A stretch of DNA of 64,000 nt from Chitinophaga eiseniae (GCF_900167135.1 NZ_FUWZ01000002.1:248001-312000), one strand, 5' to 3'. Shown: positions 17,271 to 25,763, numbered from the stretch's first letter. The notes: generated by a model from the letters alone, not told the origin. A program made the numbers and translations.

Positions 17271-18596
17271 CTATTCTGCGTCGGCAGTAACTTTTCCTTC
17301 TACAAACTGTTTCATCCATTCAGTAGTAACGGATTTAGGTCTTTCGAGGGAGAGACCCAGACCTCTGTCCCAGCAAAGGGAAGCCAGTACGCCCAGTGCG
17401 CGGGATACGCCGAACAGTACGGTGTAGAATTCATATTCCACCAGGCCGTAGTGTACCAGCAATGCACCGGAGTGTGCGTCTACGTTAGGCCATGGGTTTT
17501 TCACTTTGCCCAGTTCCTGTAAAATCGGCGGTACGGTTTCGTAAACGGTCCACACAATTTTCACCAGTTCATCGTTAGGCAGGTGTTTTTTAGCGAATTC
17601 CATCTGTGCAGTGAAGCGCGGATCTGTTTTACGCAGTACGGCGTGACCGTAGCCAGGCACCACTTTACCTTCAGACAGGGTTTTGCGTACATACGCTTCG
17701 ATCTGCTCTTTGGTAGGCATACCACCACCGAGTTCTTCGCGCATGGCCAGTATCCACTTGATCACTTCCTGGTTGGCCAGACCGTGCAGCGGACCTGCCA
17801 GACCGTTCATACCGGCGGCGAAAGAGAGGTAAGCATCGCTGAGGGCGGAGCCTACCAGGTGTGTCGTGTGTGCGCTCACGTTACCACCTTCGTGGTCGGC
17901 GTGGATCACCATGTAAAGACGCATCAGTTCTTTGAAGCCTTCATCGGTGTAACCCAGCATGTGCGCAAAGTTACCAGCCCAGTCCAGCATGCCGTTAGGC
18001 TGAATATGCTGACCGCCTTTGTATTTGCGGCGATAGATGTAGGCAGCGATACGGGGAAGACGGGCGATGAGGTTCATCGTGTCTTCATACATGTAGCTCC
18101 AGTAATCTTTTTTATTGATACCTTCAGCATAGGCCTTTGCAAATGCAGATTCAGTCTGCAGCGCCATGATACCTACGGTGAACATCGTCATCGGGTGGGT
18201 AGTAATAGGCAATGCCTCAATAGCATCAAATACATGGTTAGGTACATGAGAACGGCGTCCCCACATGCTGGATAAAGTCTGTACATCTGTTTCATTGGGT
18301 AACTCACCAATCAACATCAGGTAAAACAGCCCTTCTGGTAACGGTTCAGCACCACCCGGCGCTTTTGGCAGGTGATCTCTCAGCTCCGGAATGGAATATC
18401 CGCGAAAACGAATGCCCTCGTTGGCATCCAGCAGGGAAGTTTCCGTTACAATGCCGGTAATACCGCGCATACCCTGGTAAACCTGCGCCACTGTTACGTC
18501 TTCAATTTTTTTTGAGCCGTGGTTCTTTACCAGGTCCTTTACTTCAATGTTAAGTTCATCTGCTTTAACCTTGAATTTTTCTTTTATGTACCCCAT
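17271..18596 (-). CDS. gltA: Citrate synthase, eukaryotic (mitochondrial-like) type
   Basis: Condenses oxaloacetate and acetyl-CoA to citrate, the entry step of the TCA cycle. 441 residues from the ATG at 18596. The N-terminal [29 protein letters not shown] region resembles the mitochondrial form rather than E. coli GltA. Catalytic residues are visible: His in [15 protein letters not shown], His in [14 protein letters not shown], and Asp in [10 protein letters not shown]. An upstream TTG at 18626 would add ten residues but is not supported. A TAnnTTTG box lies about 45 bp upstream and a good terminator follows. The enzyme type suggests the dimeric, NADH-insensitive form, which is an inference. 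Confidence 0.95.
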   Translation of the reverse strand: MGYIKEKFKVKADELNIEVKDLVKNHGSKKIEDVTVAQVYQGMRGITGIVTETSLLDANEGIRFRGYSIPELRDHLPKAPGGAEPLPEGLFYLMLIGELPNETDVQTLSSMWGRRSHVPNHVFDAIEALPITTHPMTMFTVGIMALQTESAFAKAYAEGINKKDYWSYMYEDTMNLIARLPRIAAYIYRRKYKGGQHIQPNGMLDWAGNFAHMLGYTDEGFKELMRLYMVIHADHEGGNVSAHTTHLVGSALSDAYLSFAAGMNGLAGPLHGLANQEVIKWILAMREELGGGMPTKEQIEAYVRKTLSEGKVVPGYGHAVLRKTDPRFTAQMEFAKKHLPNDELVKIVWTVYETVPPILQELGKVKNPWPNVDAHSGALLVHYGLVEYEFYTVLFGVSRALGVLASLCWDRGLGLSLERPKSVTTEWMKQFVEGKVTADAE

Positions 18597-18640
18597 TTTA
18601 CTGCTATTGTTTATAAAATGAAACAAAATCGATCAATTGT

Positions 18641-18648
18641 CAAAAGTA
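18641..18648 (-). promoter_or_regulatory. Candidate -7 box of gltA
   Basis: Minus-strand TACTTTTG matches TAnnTTTG. The start site is predicted near 18637, giving a leader of about 40 nt. Confidence 0.4.
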
Positions 18649-19084
18649 ATGATTTGTTAACGAAGTTACCACCATTTAGCAGTATTTAATGTCAATTTAA
18701 TAAGCAAAACATCCGTAACAGACAGGGAAAATGATCGGCTACCAAACTATCTAACGCCATTACAAATCAATTATTTATAAATAAAAAATAAACCGTACGG
18801 CATCGACGTTAAAGAAATGTAAATTTTTTCAGAATGAATTGAAAATATTGAAAGCATGTTGCTGAAAAATTCATTTTTATTTATCAGATTGGACAATTTT
18901 TGTTTACCCGATCAGCATGGGCAGATGTATATAAATAAGGAGGGAAATAAGGGCGCTTTTTTTTCACGCCGGATAAAAAAGACAGCATTAAAGGGCTGGG
19001 CTCCGGGGGTATAGCTACAAAACGGGCATCTTTCTCAGGTGAACTTGTCTTTCGGCAACAGCTGCTCTGTGAATGTATGGATAG
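18649..19084. other. A/T-rich non-coding gap between gltA and the LptF/LptG gene
   Basis: I see no ORF with coding character and no tRNA-like fold. The stretch is strongly A/T rich up to about 18960 and more G/C rich afterwards. It probably holds the rest of the gltA upstream region and the 3' region of the permease gene. Confidence 0.55.
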
Positions 19085-19116
19085 GCAACAGGCTCCCCGG
19101 AAAGGGAGCCTGTTGC
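19085..19116 (-). terminator. Hairpin downstream of the LptF/LptG permease gene
   Basis: A perfect 13 bp stem GCAACAGGCTCCC/GGGAGCCTGTTGC closes a 6-base loop. There is no long T run on the minus strand, so termination is likely but not certain. Confidence 0.6.
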
Positions 19117-19194
19117 GAATTTTATAGATGAGCTGCTATAAAACAGCGATTCAACGACTTGGTTGGGCCTGCCTGAGGAACCGGGGCCTGGTCG

Positions 19195-20274
19195 TCATTT
19201 CGGCGCGCGACGGTACAGGTAAAGCGCCAGTCCCCCGAAAAGCACATTGGGTATCCATACGGCCACAAGCGGGTTCAGATCGGCCTTGGTGCTGAATACT
19301 GTAGTAAACTGCATGAGGATGATATAGCTGGCGCTGATCACGATACCTACGGCGAGGTGCAACCCGCTGCCTCCCCGCACCTTTTTGGCGGCGATGATGC
19401 CCCCGATAAGGGTCAGGATCACTACTGCGGCGGCGGCGGCAGTCCTGCGGTAATACTCTACCCAATAGGTATTGAGCCCTTCGGAGCCACGAATGGCCTC
19501 CCGCTGGATATACTTACGCAGATCGGGCGTGGTCATGGCTTCCTGCAGGTTTTTCACCTCTATCAGGTCTTTGGGGTCCAGCGCTATTTTAAGGATGGAA
19601 TCCTGGCGGCTGTACCATTTTTCATGCAGCCCGTCCATATGCCTTACAGACACATAGTCCAGCCTCCATGCTTTTTTGGTGGAATCCCAGGAGATGCGGT
19701 CAGCCCGCAGCTTAACGGACATCAGCTGTTTGTCCACCTTCGAAAGGGTGAAGTTACTGCCGCTTTTATAGTTGGGATCATAAGTCCCGAAAGATACGTA
19801 GGTAAAACTGTCAATACGGCTGGAACGGTCATATTGCGACTGCTGGTTGTCCGGCGTGCGGATACGCGTATTTTCAAAAGTGGTGCGGATACGGTTGGCA
19901 TTCGGCACCACCCAGTAGTTGGCCAGCCAGAGGATACCGCCAAACAGGAACGCCCCTACCCAGTAAGGGCGCAGGAAACGGCGAAAACTCACGCCGGCGC
20001 TCAGGATAGCGATAATCTCCGAGCGGTACGCCATTTTGGAGGTAAAGAAAATAACGGAGATGAATATAAACAGGGGAAACAGCAATGCCGCAATGTGCGG
20101 GATAAAACCGAAGTAATAATCCACAATCACATCATGCAGGGATATGTTGTACTTAATGAAATCATCTATTTTCTCTGTAATATCGATCACCACGGAAATG
20201 ATCAGCAATATCATCAGGGAATAAATAAACGTTCCAATGAGCTTGCGTAAAATGTACCAGTCGATTTTAGTCAT
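19195..20274 (-). CDS. LptF/LptG family permease (YjgP/YjgQ)
   Basis: 359-residue inner-membrane protein of the lipopolysaccharide exporter family. LptF and LptG with LptB2 pull LPS from the inner membrane into the periplasmic bridge. The first ~110 residues hold three hydrophobic segments (near 10-35, 52-78 and 100-122) with the conserved KIDDFIKYNISL between them. A soluble periplasmic beta-jellyroll-like region spans about 125-265. Three more membrane segments lie at about 275-355 (AAAAAVVILTLIGGIIAAKKV; YIILMQFTTVFS; PLVAVWIPNVLFGGLALYLY). It starts 38 bp after tgt on the same strand. Whether it is LptF or LptG cannot be said. Confidence 0.9.
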   Translation of the reverse strand: MTKIDWYILRKLIGTFIYSLMILLIISVVIDITEKIDDFIKYNISLHDVIVDYYFGFIPHIAALLFPLFIFISVIFFTSKMAYRSEIIAILSAGVSFRRFLRPYWVGAFLFGGILWLANYWVVPNANRIRTTFENTRIRTPDNQQSQYDRSSRIDSFTYVSFGTYDPNYKSGSNFTLSKVDKQLMSVKLRADRISWDSTKKAWRLDYVSVRHMDGLHEKWYSRQDSILKIALDPKDLIEVKNLQEAMTTPDLRKYIQREAIRGSEGLNTYWVEYYRRTAAAAAVVILTLIGGIIAAKKVRGGSGLHLAVGIVISASYIILMQFTTVFSTKADLNPLVAVWIPNVLFGGLALYLYRRAPK

Positions 20275-20312
20275 GAGCCCAAAGATATTAGTTTATTTTA
20301 TAGTCTGAACTT

Positions 20313-21443
20313 TTACAATCGCGTTTTCAGTTGCTGTACCATTCCCGTTTTCCAGGTAGCGAAGGTGCCTGCCAGAATCTGGCGGCGGGCTTCTTTTACC
20401 AGCTCCAGGTAAAAAGCGAGGTTGTGGATACTCGCCAATGTCATGCCTAAAATTTCGCCGGCCACAAACAGGTGGCGCAGGTATGCCCGGGAGTAGTCAC
20501 GGGTGGCAAAACATTCGCTGTTGGCGTCGATAGGGTTAAAATCGGTGGCCCATTTTTTATTGCGGATGTTGATCACCCCGTTCCAGGTAAAGAGCATGCC
20601 GTTACGGCCGTTACGGGTGGGCATCACACAGTCGAACATATCCACGCCAAGGGCAATGTTTTCCAGGATGTTCCAGGGGGTGCCTACGCCCATGAGGTAG
20701 CGGGGTTTGTCTTTGGGCAGGATCTCGGTCACCAGTCCGCACATCTCATACATCTCATTTTCCGGTTCCCCTACGCTCAAACCGCCGATGGCGTTGCCTG
20801 CGGCGCCGCGGGAGGCGATATATTCCGCGGAGGCTTTGCGGAGGTCTTTATAGGTACTGCCCTGTACAATGGGGAACAGCGTTTGTTCGTGGCCATAGGC
20901 GGGCTGGGTGTCTTTCAGTCTTTGTATACAGCGGTCCAGCCAGCGGTGCGTCAGGTCCATGGATTTACGGGCGTAACGGTATTCTGACGGGTATGGCGGG
21001 CATTCGTCGAACGCCATAATGATATCGGCGCCGATGGTCCGCTGGATGTCCATCACATTTTCCGGGGTGAACAGGTGTTTGGAGCCGTCGATATGGGACT
21101 GGAACACCACCCCTTCTTCCTTGATTTTACGGTTGGCCGCCAGGGAGAATACCTGGTATCCGCCGCTGTCGGTCAGGATAGGGCGCTCCCAGCCGTTGAA
21201 TTTATGCAGGCCGCCGGCCAGTGACAACACTTCCAGTCCCGGGCGCAGGTAAAGATGATAGGTATTGCCCAGAATGATCTGTGCCTGCACATCATCGCGC
21301 ACCTGTTCCTGGGTAACGGCTTTCACGCTGCCCACTGTGCCTACCGGCATGAAAATCGGCGTTTCTATGGTACCGTGGGCAGTGGTAATCTTACCAGCCC
21401 TGGCATTACTGCCACTATCTGTAGTTATCAGTTCAAAATTCAC
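20313..21443 (-). CDS. tgt: Queuine/preQ1 tRNA-guanine transglycosylase with degenerate zinc site
   Basis: Exchanges guanine-34 of GUN-anticodon tRNAs for preQ1. 376 residues, full length. The general acid/base region DSGGYQVFSL and the nucleophile region FDCVMPTRNGRNG are intact. The zinc site, normally CxCxxC plus His, reads SECFAT here: two of three Cys ligands are Ser and Thr, while the His in the following SIHNLAFY stays. The start is GTG at 21443, which fits the usual N-terminus (FELITTDSGSNARAG). The neighbour lptF/G is probably cotranscribed. queE, acting earlier in the same pathway, lies at 35.4 kb. Confidence 0.93.
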   Translation of the reverse strand: MNFELITTDSGSNARAGKITTAHGTIETPIFMPVGTVGSVKAVTQEQVRDDVQAQIILGNTYHLYLRPGLEVLSLAGGLHKFNGWERPILTDSGGYQVFSLAANRKIKEEGVVFQSHIDGSKHLFTPENVMDIQRTIGADIIMAFDECPPYPSEYRYARKSMDLTHRWLDRCIQRLKDTQPAYGHEQTLFPIVQGSTYKDLRKASAEYIASRGAAGNAIGGLSVGEPENEMYEMCGLVTEILPKDKPRYLMGVGTPWNILENIALGVDMFDCVMPTRNGRNGMLFTWNGVINIRNKKWATDFNPIDANSECFATRDYSRAYLRHLFVAGEILGMTLASIHNLAFYLELVKEARRQILAGTFATWKTGMVQQLKTRL

Positions 21444-21520
21444 GGCTCTTAATTTCAGCGTGCAAAGATCGGATTATTTGGGCATTTTGTTATTGGGTTA
21501 TTTGATTATTGGATTTACGG

Positions 21521-21663
21521 ATTTTGAGATTTTGAGATTTTGGGATTTTGGGATTTTGGGATTTTGAGATTTTGGGATTTTGAGAGATGATTGTTCTCCA
21601 TAAAAATGAAAACAGGGTCTATTCCCAAAATTCCCAAATTCGTAAATCTCAAAATCCGCAAAT
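21521..21663. repeat. 8-bp tandem repeat with an imperfect inverted partner
   Basis: Eight direct copies of ATTTTGRG (R = A or G) at 21521-21584, 64 bp in all. An opposite-sense stretch at 21621-21663 holds ATTCCCAAA, ATTCCCAAATTCG and TCTCAAAATCCGC. It lies between the divergent genes tgt and the glycosyltransferase. Confidence 0.85.
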
Positions 21664-21696
21664 TTTTTATTTGTTTTACAGATAATAAAAATATTA

Positions 21697-21704
21697 TATT
21701 TTTG
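21697..21704 (+). promoter_or_regulatory. Candidate -7 box of the glycosyltransferase gene
   Basis: TATTTTTG, 8 bp before the ATG at 21713. Predicted leader about 5 nt. A TTTG at 21670-21673 is 23 bp upstream, slightly too far for the usual 19-21. Confidence 0.4.
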
Positions 21705-21712
21705 CCAGCATT

Positions 21713-22849
21713 ATGCTTGACAATCTGGGTGAAATTGCCTTATACTTTTTCGCTACCGTAGCAGGAATTCAGACGATCTATTATCTGTTTGTCTTTTCCC
21801 GGGTAGCTTTCTATCGTCGTAAGTTTGACCTGGACCAGGCGCCTGACGGCCCTTTTTCCGTGATCATCTGCGCCAAGGATGAAGAACTTAACCTGCAGAA
21901 AAACCTGCCGGGAGTATTACAGCAGCGTTATCATGTGCACCATAAACCGGAATATGAGGTAATAGTGGTCAACGACAACTCTGAAGACGATACCAAATAT
22001 TATCTCCGCTCCATAGAGCCGGGTTATCCGCACTACCGGCATATTGAAATCAAACAGGCCGCTAAATTCATCCCCGGGAAAAAATATCCGCTGTCTATCG
22101 GCCTGAAAGGCGCTCAGTACGACAATGTGCTGCTGACAGATGCCGATTGTAAGCCTGGCAGCACCTACTGGCTAACGCTGATGAGCCAGGGATTTGAGAA
22201 TGACAAGGAAATTGTGCTGGGGTACGGCGCTTACCATAAAAAACCGGGCTTCCTGAACAAAGTAATCCGGTACGAAACCTTCTTCAGCGCCCTGCAACAC
22301 CTTTCCTTTGCCATGAGCGGCATGCCTTATATGGGAGTGGGCCGCAACCTGGCTTATAAAAGAGAACTGTTTTTCCGGCACAAGGGCTTCACCAGCCACC
22401 AGCACCTCGCCAGCGGCGACGATGATCTGTTCGTCAATTCCGCCGCCAACCGTAAAAACGTAGGGGTGGTGATCGACAAGCAGGCCTTTACCTATTCGGA
22501 GCCCAAGCTAAGCTGGAAAAGCTGGTTCAGGCAAAAGACCAGGCACATGTCTACCGGCAAACACTACCGTTTCGGACACAAATTTGTGCTGGGCCTGTTT
22601 TCCCTGACGCATTTTCTGTTTTATCCGGCCCTGATCTTCGCGCTGTTTTTTCCGCCACCAATCCTGTGGTACGTACTGGGCATCTTCGCCGGCAAAGTGC
22701 TGGTACAGTCCATTATCACCTACTCCGCCATGCGCCGGCTCGACGAGAGCGATCTTTTCAAGTTCAGCTGGCTGATGGACATTTTCATGGTGCTGTATTA
22801 CATCATTTTCACACCGGCACTGATGTTCAGGTCTAAAAACAAATGGTAA
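21713..22849 (+). CDS. Membrane-anchored family 2 glycosyltransferase
   Basis: 378 residues. One N-terminal membrane helix (about 8-30) precedes a GT-A catalytic domain with FSVIICAKDEE, VIVVNDNSEDDT, the DxD-like TDADC (about 142-146), the GDDDLF acceptor motif (about 239-244) and WKSWFRQKTRH, the (Q/R)xxRW-like region. Two or three C-terminal membrane segments follow (about 283-340 and 350-372). It probably transfers a sugar from a nucleotide donor to a lipid or envelope polysaccharide at the inner membrane. No other glycan genes flank it, so the product is unknown. Confidence 0.88.
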   Translation: MLDNLGEIALYFFATVAGIQTIYYLFVFSRVAFYRRKFDLDQAPDGPFSVIICAKDEELNLQKNLPGVLQQRYHVHHKPEYEVIVVNDNSEDDTKYYLRSIEPGYPHYRHIEIKQAAKFIPGKKYPLSIGLKGAQYDNVLLTDADCKPGSTYWLTLMSQGFENDKEIVLGYGAYHKKPGFLNKVIRYETFFSALQHLSFAMSGMPYMGVGRNLAYKRELFFRHKGFTSHQHLASGDDDLFVNSAANRKNVGVVIDKQAFTYSEPKLSWKSWFRQKTRHMSTGKHYRFGHKFVLGLFSLTHFLFYPALIFALFFPPPILWYVLGIFAGKVLVQSIITYSAMRRLDESDLFKFSWLMDIFMVLYYIIFTPALMFRSKNKW

Positions 22850-22857
22850 TACCATTT

Positions 22858-22987
22858 GGGAATTTTCTGATTTACGATTTTTTGATTTCTTGTCTGATAA
22901 AAGCAAAGACCGAAGCGATTCAATTACGCTCCGGTCTTTTTATATTCCATAATCCGCTAAATCAAAAATCGTAAATCAGAAAATCCC
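22858..22987. repeat. Long inverted repeat nested around a terminator
   Basis: Outer arms 22858-22888 and 22959-22987 (GGGAATTTTCTGATTTACGA type and its complement) pair over nearly their full length. Inside sits the terminator stem at 22905-22939. The space lies between the glycosyltransferase gene and rsmG. Confidence 0.8.
22905..22943 (+). terminator. Terminator of the glycosyltransferase gene (AAGACCGAAGC family)
   Basis: AAAGACCGAAGCG and CGCTCCGGTCTTT pair at 12 of 13 positions around a 9-base loop. Together with the last stem bases this gives a run of five to six T. Confidence 0.85.
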
Positions 22988-22997
22988 TAAATGATTT

Positions 22998-23005
22998 TAC
23001 TTTTG
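22998..23005 (+). promoter_or_regulatory. Candidate -7 box of rsmG
   Basis: TACTTTTG lies 4 bp before the ATG at 23010. The predicted transcript start is at or within 2 nt of the start codon, so the mRNA may be leaderless. Confidence 0.4.
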
Positions 23006-23009
23006 CGCC

Positions 23010-23639
23010 ATGGAAATTGTTTTAAAGTACTTCAGCGATTTTACGCCCGCCCAGTTGCAACAGTTGGAAGCCCTGAAAGGATTGTATGAGGAATGGAACG
23101 GGAAGATCAATGTTATTTCCCGGAAAGACATCGACTCCCTGTATGAGCGGCATGTGCTGCATTCCCTGAGCATAGCGGCCATCGCCGATTTCCAGCCGGG
23201 CACCCAGATACTGGACCTGGGCACGGGAGGCGGTTTCCCCGGTATTCCGCTGGCCATCTTTTACCCGGAAGTACAGTTCCACCTGGTAGACTCCATCGGC
23301 AAAAAAATCAAAGTGGTACAGGGCGTTTCCGAAGCGCTCGGCCTGAAAAACGTTACCAGCGCCCACACCCGTGTGGAAGAAATTAAAAACCGTAAATTCG
23401 ATATCGTTGTATCAAGGGCGGTAGCCCCGCTGGCCGACCTCTGGCGGTGGAGCAAACCCCTCCTGAAAAAATCGGCCGTGCCCGGCAAGCAGTTCGAAAA
23501 AGGGCTGATCTGCCTGAAAGGCGGCGACCTGGCGCAGGAAATCTCCGAAAGCGGCGTTAAACCGCGGCTGCTGGAGCTTTACGAGATTTTTCCGGAAGAA
23601 AGCTTTAAGGAAAAATACATCGTGATGGTAAAGAGCTGA
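23010..23639 (+). CDS. rsmG: 16S rRNA (guanine527-N7)-methyltransferase
   Basis: 209 residues, normal length for RsmG/GidB, which methylates N7 of G527 in 16S rRNA. Recognised by the N-terminal block YEEWNGKINVISRKDIDSLYERHVLHSL and the SAM-binding DLGTGGGFPGIPLAIFYPE, then VDSIGKKIKVV and the SRAVAPLADL motif. Cytoplasmic, with no membrane segments. The ATG start follows a promoter box after only 4 bases. Downstream comes the ECF sigma gene, 93 bp from stop to preferred start. Confidence 0.95.
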   Translation: MEIVLKYFSDFTPAQLQQLEALKGLYEEWNGKINVISRKDIDSLYERHVLHSLSIAAIADFQPGTQILDLGTGGGFPGIPLAIFYPEVQFHLVDSIGKKIKVVQGVSEALGLKNVTSAHTRVEEIKNRKFDIVVSRAVAPLADLWRWSKPLLKKSAVPGKQFEKGLICLKGGDLAQEISESGVKPRLLELYEIFPEESFKEKYIVMVKS

Positions 23640-23732
23640 GGATAAGCGCCATAGATGCCGGTTTTGTTGCCCCTGATATTTTTTTTCCGAAAAATAAAAT
23701 ATCGATTTCCCTGTTTCGTCTCCCTTAATACG

Positions 23733-24320
23733 ATGAAACAGTTGCTCCTCACAAACAGCATGATGGCCCAAGAGCAAAACGACCGCATACAGGCTACGGT
23801 AAAGCAGGAACGCAAGCGTTTACTGCACTTCATCCGGCAGCGTGTCAACAACGCGTCGGATGCGGAGGACATATTGCAGGACGTACTGTATCAATTTACC
23901 GAATACCTGCGCCTGGGCAGCCAGATAGACTCCATCACCGGATGGCTGTTTGCCGTGACGCGCAACCGTATCACCGACTGGTTCCGCAAGAAAAAAGAAA
24001 CGCCTTTCACCGACTTTACGCGCGAAATTGAAGGAGAGGAAGTTCTTTTCCTGCCGGAAATCCTGGCTGATGAAAACCTGCAGGCCGACACCCCGCTGAC
24101 GCGGAAGATCATATCGGAAGCTATTACACAAGCTATCGACGAACTCCCGCCGGAACAAAAACTGGTCTTCCTGCAACATGAACTGGAAGGGAAATCCTTT
24201 AAAGAAATGAGCGAAGAAACAGGCGTCGGCGTAAACACGCTGCTGTCCCGTAAACGCTATGCAGTACTGTATCTGCGGGAACGACTGGCAGAACTTTATC
24301 AGGAACTATTCAATAACTAA
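23733..24320 (+). CDS. ECF-type RNA polymerase sigma factor (sigma-70 family)
   Basis: 195 residues. Region 2 includes the DAEDILQDVLYQF core-binding helix and ITGWLFAVTRNRITDWFRK. Region 4 is a helix-turn-helix near 145-185 (LPPEQKLVFLQHELEGKSFKEMSEETGVGVNTLLSRKRYA). The sequence upstream to 23655 is open but unlike the family, so the ATG at 23733 is preferred. No classical anti-sigma factor with a zinc or FecR domain follows. Instead there is a small two-helix membrane protein 19 bp downstream, which may serve as the anti-sigma or sensor (inference). The regulon is unknown. Confidence 0.9.
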   Translation: MKQLLLTNSMMAQEQNDRIQATVKQERKRLLHFIRQRVNNASDAEDILQDVLYQFTEYLRLGSQIDSITGWLFAVTRNRITDWFRKKKETPFTDFTREIEGEEVLFLPEILADENLQADTPLTRKIISEAITQAIDELPPEQKLVFLQHELEGKSFKEMSEETGVGVNTLLSRKRYAVLYLRERLAELYQELFNN

Positions 24321-24339
24321 AATCAAATTATTTTAAGAT

Positions 24340-24738
24340 ATGCGACCCATCAAAAAAATAGGATTGGTATTGTTAGGCATCACCTTCTTTGCCCTCGTGA
24401 TCCTCCTTACACAAGTATTGTGGAACAACCTGATACCGGAGCTTTTCCACGGTCCCGTCATCTCCTACTGGCAAGCCCTCGGCCTGCTCGTACTGGGTAA
24501 ACTGCTCTTTGGCTGGCATGGCCACAAACCCGGGGGCCCCAAATGGGGCGGCGGATGGGGACGCCAACGCAAAGAATGGAAGGAAAAACTGGCTAACATG
24601 ACTCCCGAACAACGGGAAAAGATGCGGGAACGCTTCCGTAACTACTGCGATCCCCGCCGGTTCGACTGGCGCGAAGATGAATTTACCAACCCGAAAGACA
24701 ATCCCCGGGAAAGTAACCAGGACAACAAAGAAGCATAA
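24340..24738 (+). CDS. Small membrane protein next to the ECF sigma factor
   Basis: 132 residues, not a family I can name. Two hydrophobic helices (about 6-27 and 42-58) are followed by a Gly/Trp-rich hinge (GHKPGGPKWGGGWGRQ) and a highly charged tail containing LANMTPEQREKMRERFRNY. The tail resembles the LTxxQ motifs of CpxP/Spy-type proteins, but this is weak. With 19 bp to the sigma gene and 20 bp to the next gene, all three are probably one transcript. A regulatory partner of the sigma factor is plausible; nothing in the sequence proves it. Confidence 0.75.
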   Translation: MRPIKKIGLVLLGITFFALVILLTQVLWNNLIPELFHGPVISYWQALGLLVLGKLLFGWHGHKPGGPKWGGGWGRQRKEWKEKLANMTPEQREKMRERFRNYCDPRRFDWREDEFTNPKDNPRESNQDNKEA

Positions 24739-24758
24739 CCCACCTAAATCTCCCCGCT

Positions 24759-24968
24759 ATGATAGGCATCTTCAAAACCAATATCAGAAGTCACCAGGAA
24801 AAACAAGCCATGATACAGGCCATCACCTCCAGTTTTACGGTAGCCAGCTGTCACGTGGACCTCGACGACTGCGACAGGGTGCTCAGGATTGGTGACCTCC
24901 AGGTAGCTGAAAATATTATTATAGATTTTGTACAGAAACAAGGTTTTCTGTGTGAAGTGCTGGAATAA
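24759..24968 (+). CDS. Small HMA-like ferredoxin-fold protein without CxxC
   Basis: 69 residues. The pattern beta-alpha-beta-beta-alpha-beta (MIGIFKTNI, QAMIQAITSSF, CHVDLDDCDRVLRIGD, AENIIIDFVQKQGFLCEVLE) is like a heavy-metal-associated domain, but the metal-binding CxxC loop is missing. The Cys residues that remain are in SCHVDLDDC and near the C-terminus. It is the third gene of the sigma-factor unit. A ligand-sensing or protein-interaction role is inference. Short but probably real, because spacing, start and composition all fit the operon. Confidence 0.7.
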   Translation: MIGIFKTNIRSHQEKQAMIQAITSSFTVASCHVDLDDCDRVLRIGDLQVAENIIIDFVQKQGFLCEVLE

Positions 24969-25165
24969 TTAAACTTTTACAGGGAGAAATGATCAAATGA
25001 TCCAAACAGCCATTCAAAAAGTAAATATTATCACTTTTTATATCTATCATTTTATTGGACAGGTCACAAAACCGGCGTAACTTCAGGGAGAATGCAAATG
25101 GCCCGGGTAACAGTTTAGTTTGAAGCGTCCGGTTTTGTGTTTATGAACCCTCTAAATCATTTCCT

Positions 25166-25732
25166 ATGTACCTGAACCAGCATGAGATCCATTCTCAGAT
25201 AAATAGCAGTTTCGATCATTTTGTTGATTTCGTACAGGCATTACCGGATCAACGCTTTACCGCCACGCCTTATGGCAAATGGTCCGCCGGACAACAGCTT
25301 CAGCATCTTATCAAATCGACCAGGCCTGTAGCTACCGCCATGGGTTATCCGAAAATACTGCTGCGCTACTTCGGCGCCAGCCGCCAGCCCTCCCGCTCCT
25401 ATACAGCGCTGGTGGAAGACTACCGGCAAGTGCTGGCCCACGGAGGCAAATCTACGCTTACCTACCTGCCCGGTGTTATCTATGGCGCACAGCGCCCGGT
25501 GCTCATTCAGGCTTTCCTGAAACAAAAGGAAAAACTCCTGGAAAGTCTCGGGAAATGGTCCGAAACAGATCTTGATAAGTATCGCCTGCCCCACCCCCTG
25601 CTGGGCAGAATCACTATGCGGGAAATGTTGTATTTCACGGCCTATCATACTGAACACCATCTCGAACAACTGAAATTCCATGAACTACAGCGCCATAACT
25701 GGGAAAACCAGTTACAGCAACTCATATTTTAA
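25166..25732 (+). CDS. DinB-like metal-dependent protein (YfiT/DinB four-helix bundle)
   Basis: 188 residues. DinB-like proteins are four-helix bundles with a three-His metal site and include thiol- or nucleophile-dependent transferases. Helix 2 carries WSAGQQLQHLIKSTRP with the first His, and the C-terminal YHTEHHLEQLKFHE gives the other ligands. No signal peptide. It stands as a single gene: a 197 bp gap without clear features precedes it, and a terminator follows. The substrate cannot be predicted. Confidence 0.85.
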   Translation: MYLNQHEIHSQINSSFDHFVDFVQALPDQRFTATPYGKWSAGQQLQHLIKSTRPVATAMGYPKILLRYFGASRQPSRSYTALVEDYRQVLAHGGKSTLTYLPGVIYGAQRPVLIQAFLKQKEKLLESLGKWSETDLDKYRLPHPLLGRITMREMLYFTAYHTEHHLEQLKFHELQRHNWENQLQQLIF

Positions 25733-25763
25733 CCGCCTGGCATACTGCTTATTTTGATACCTT

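Noticed and set aside
18649..19084. A tRNA or small RNA gene in the gap before gltA.
   Set aside because: No cloverleaf, no CCA end, no T-loop (GTTCRA) word. The G/C-rich part near 18990 does not fold into a clear structure by eye.
21521..21584. CRISPR array.
   Set aside because: The repeats are 8 bp, contiguous and without spacers, so this is a simple tandem repeat.
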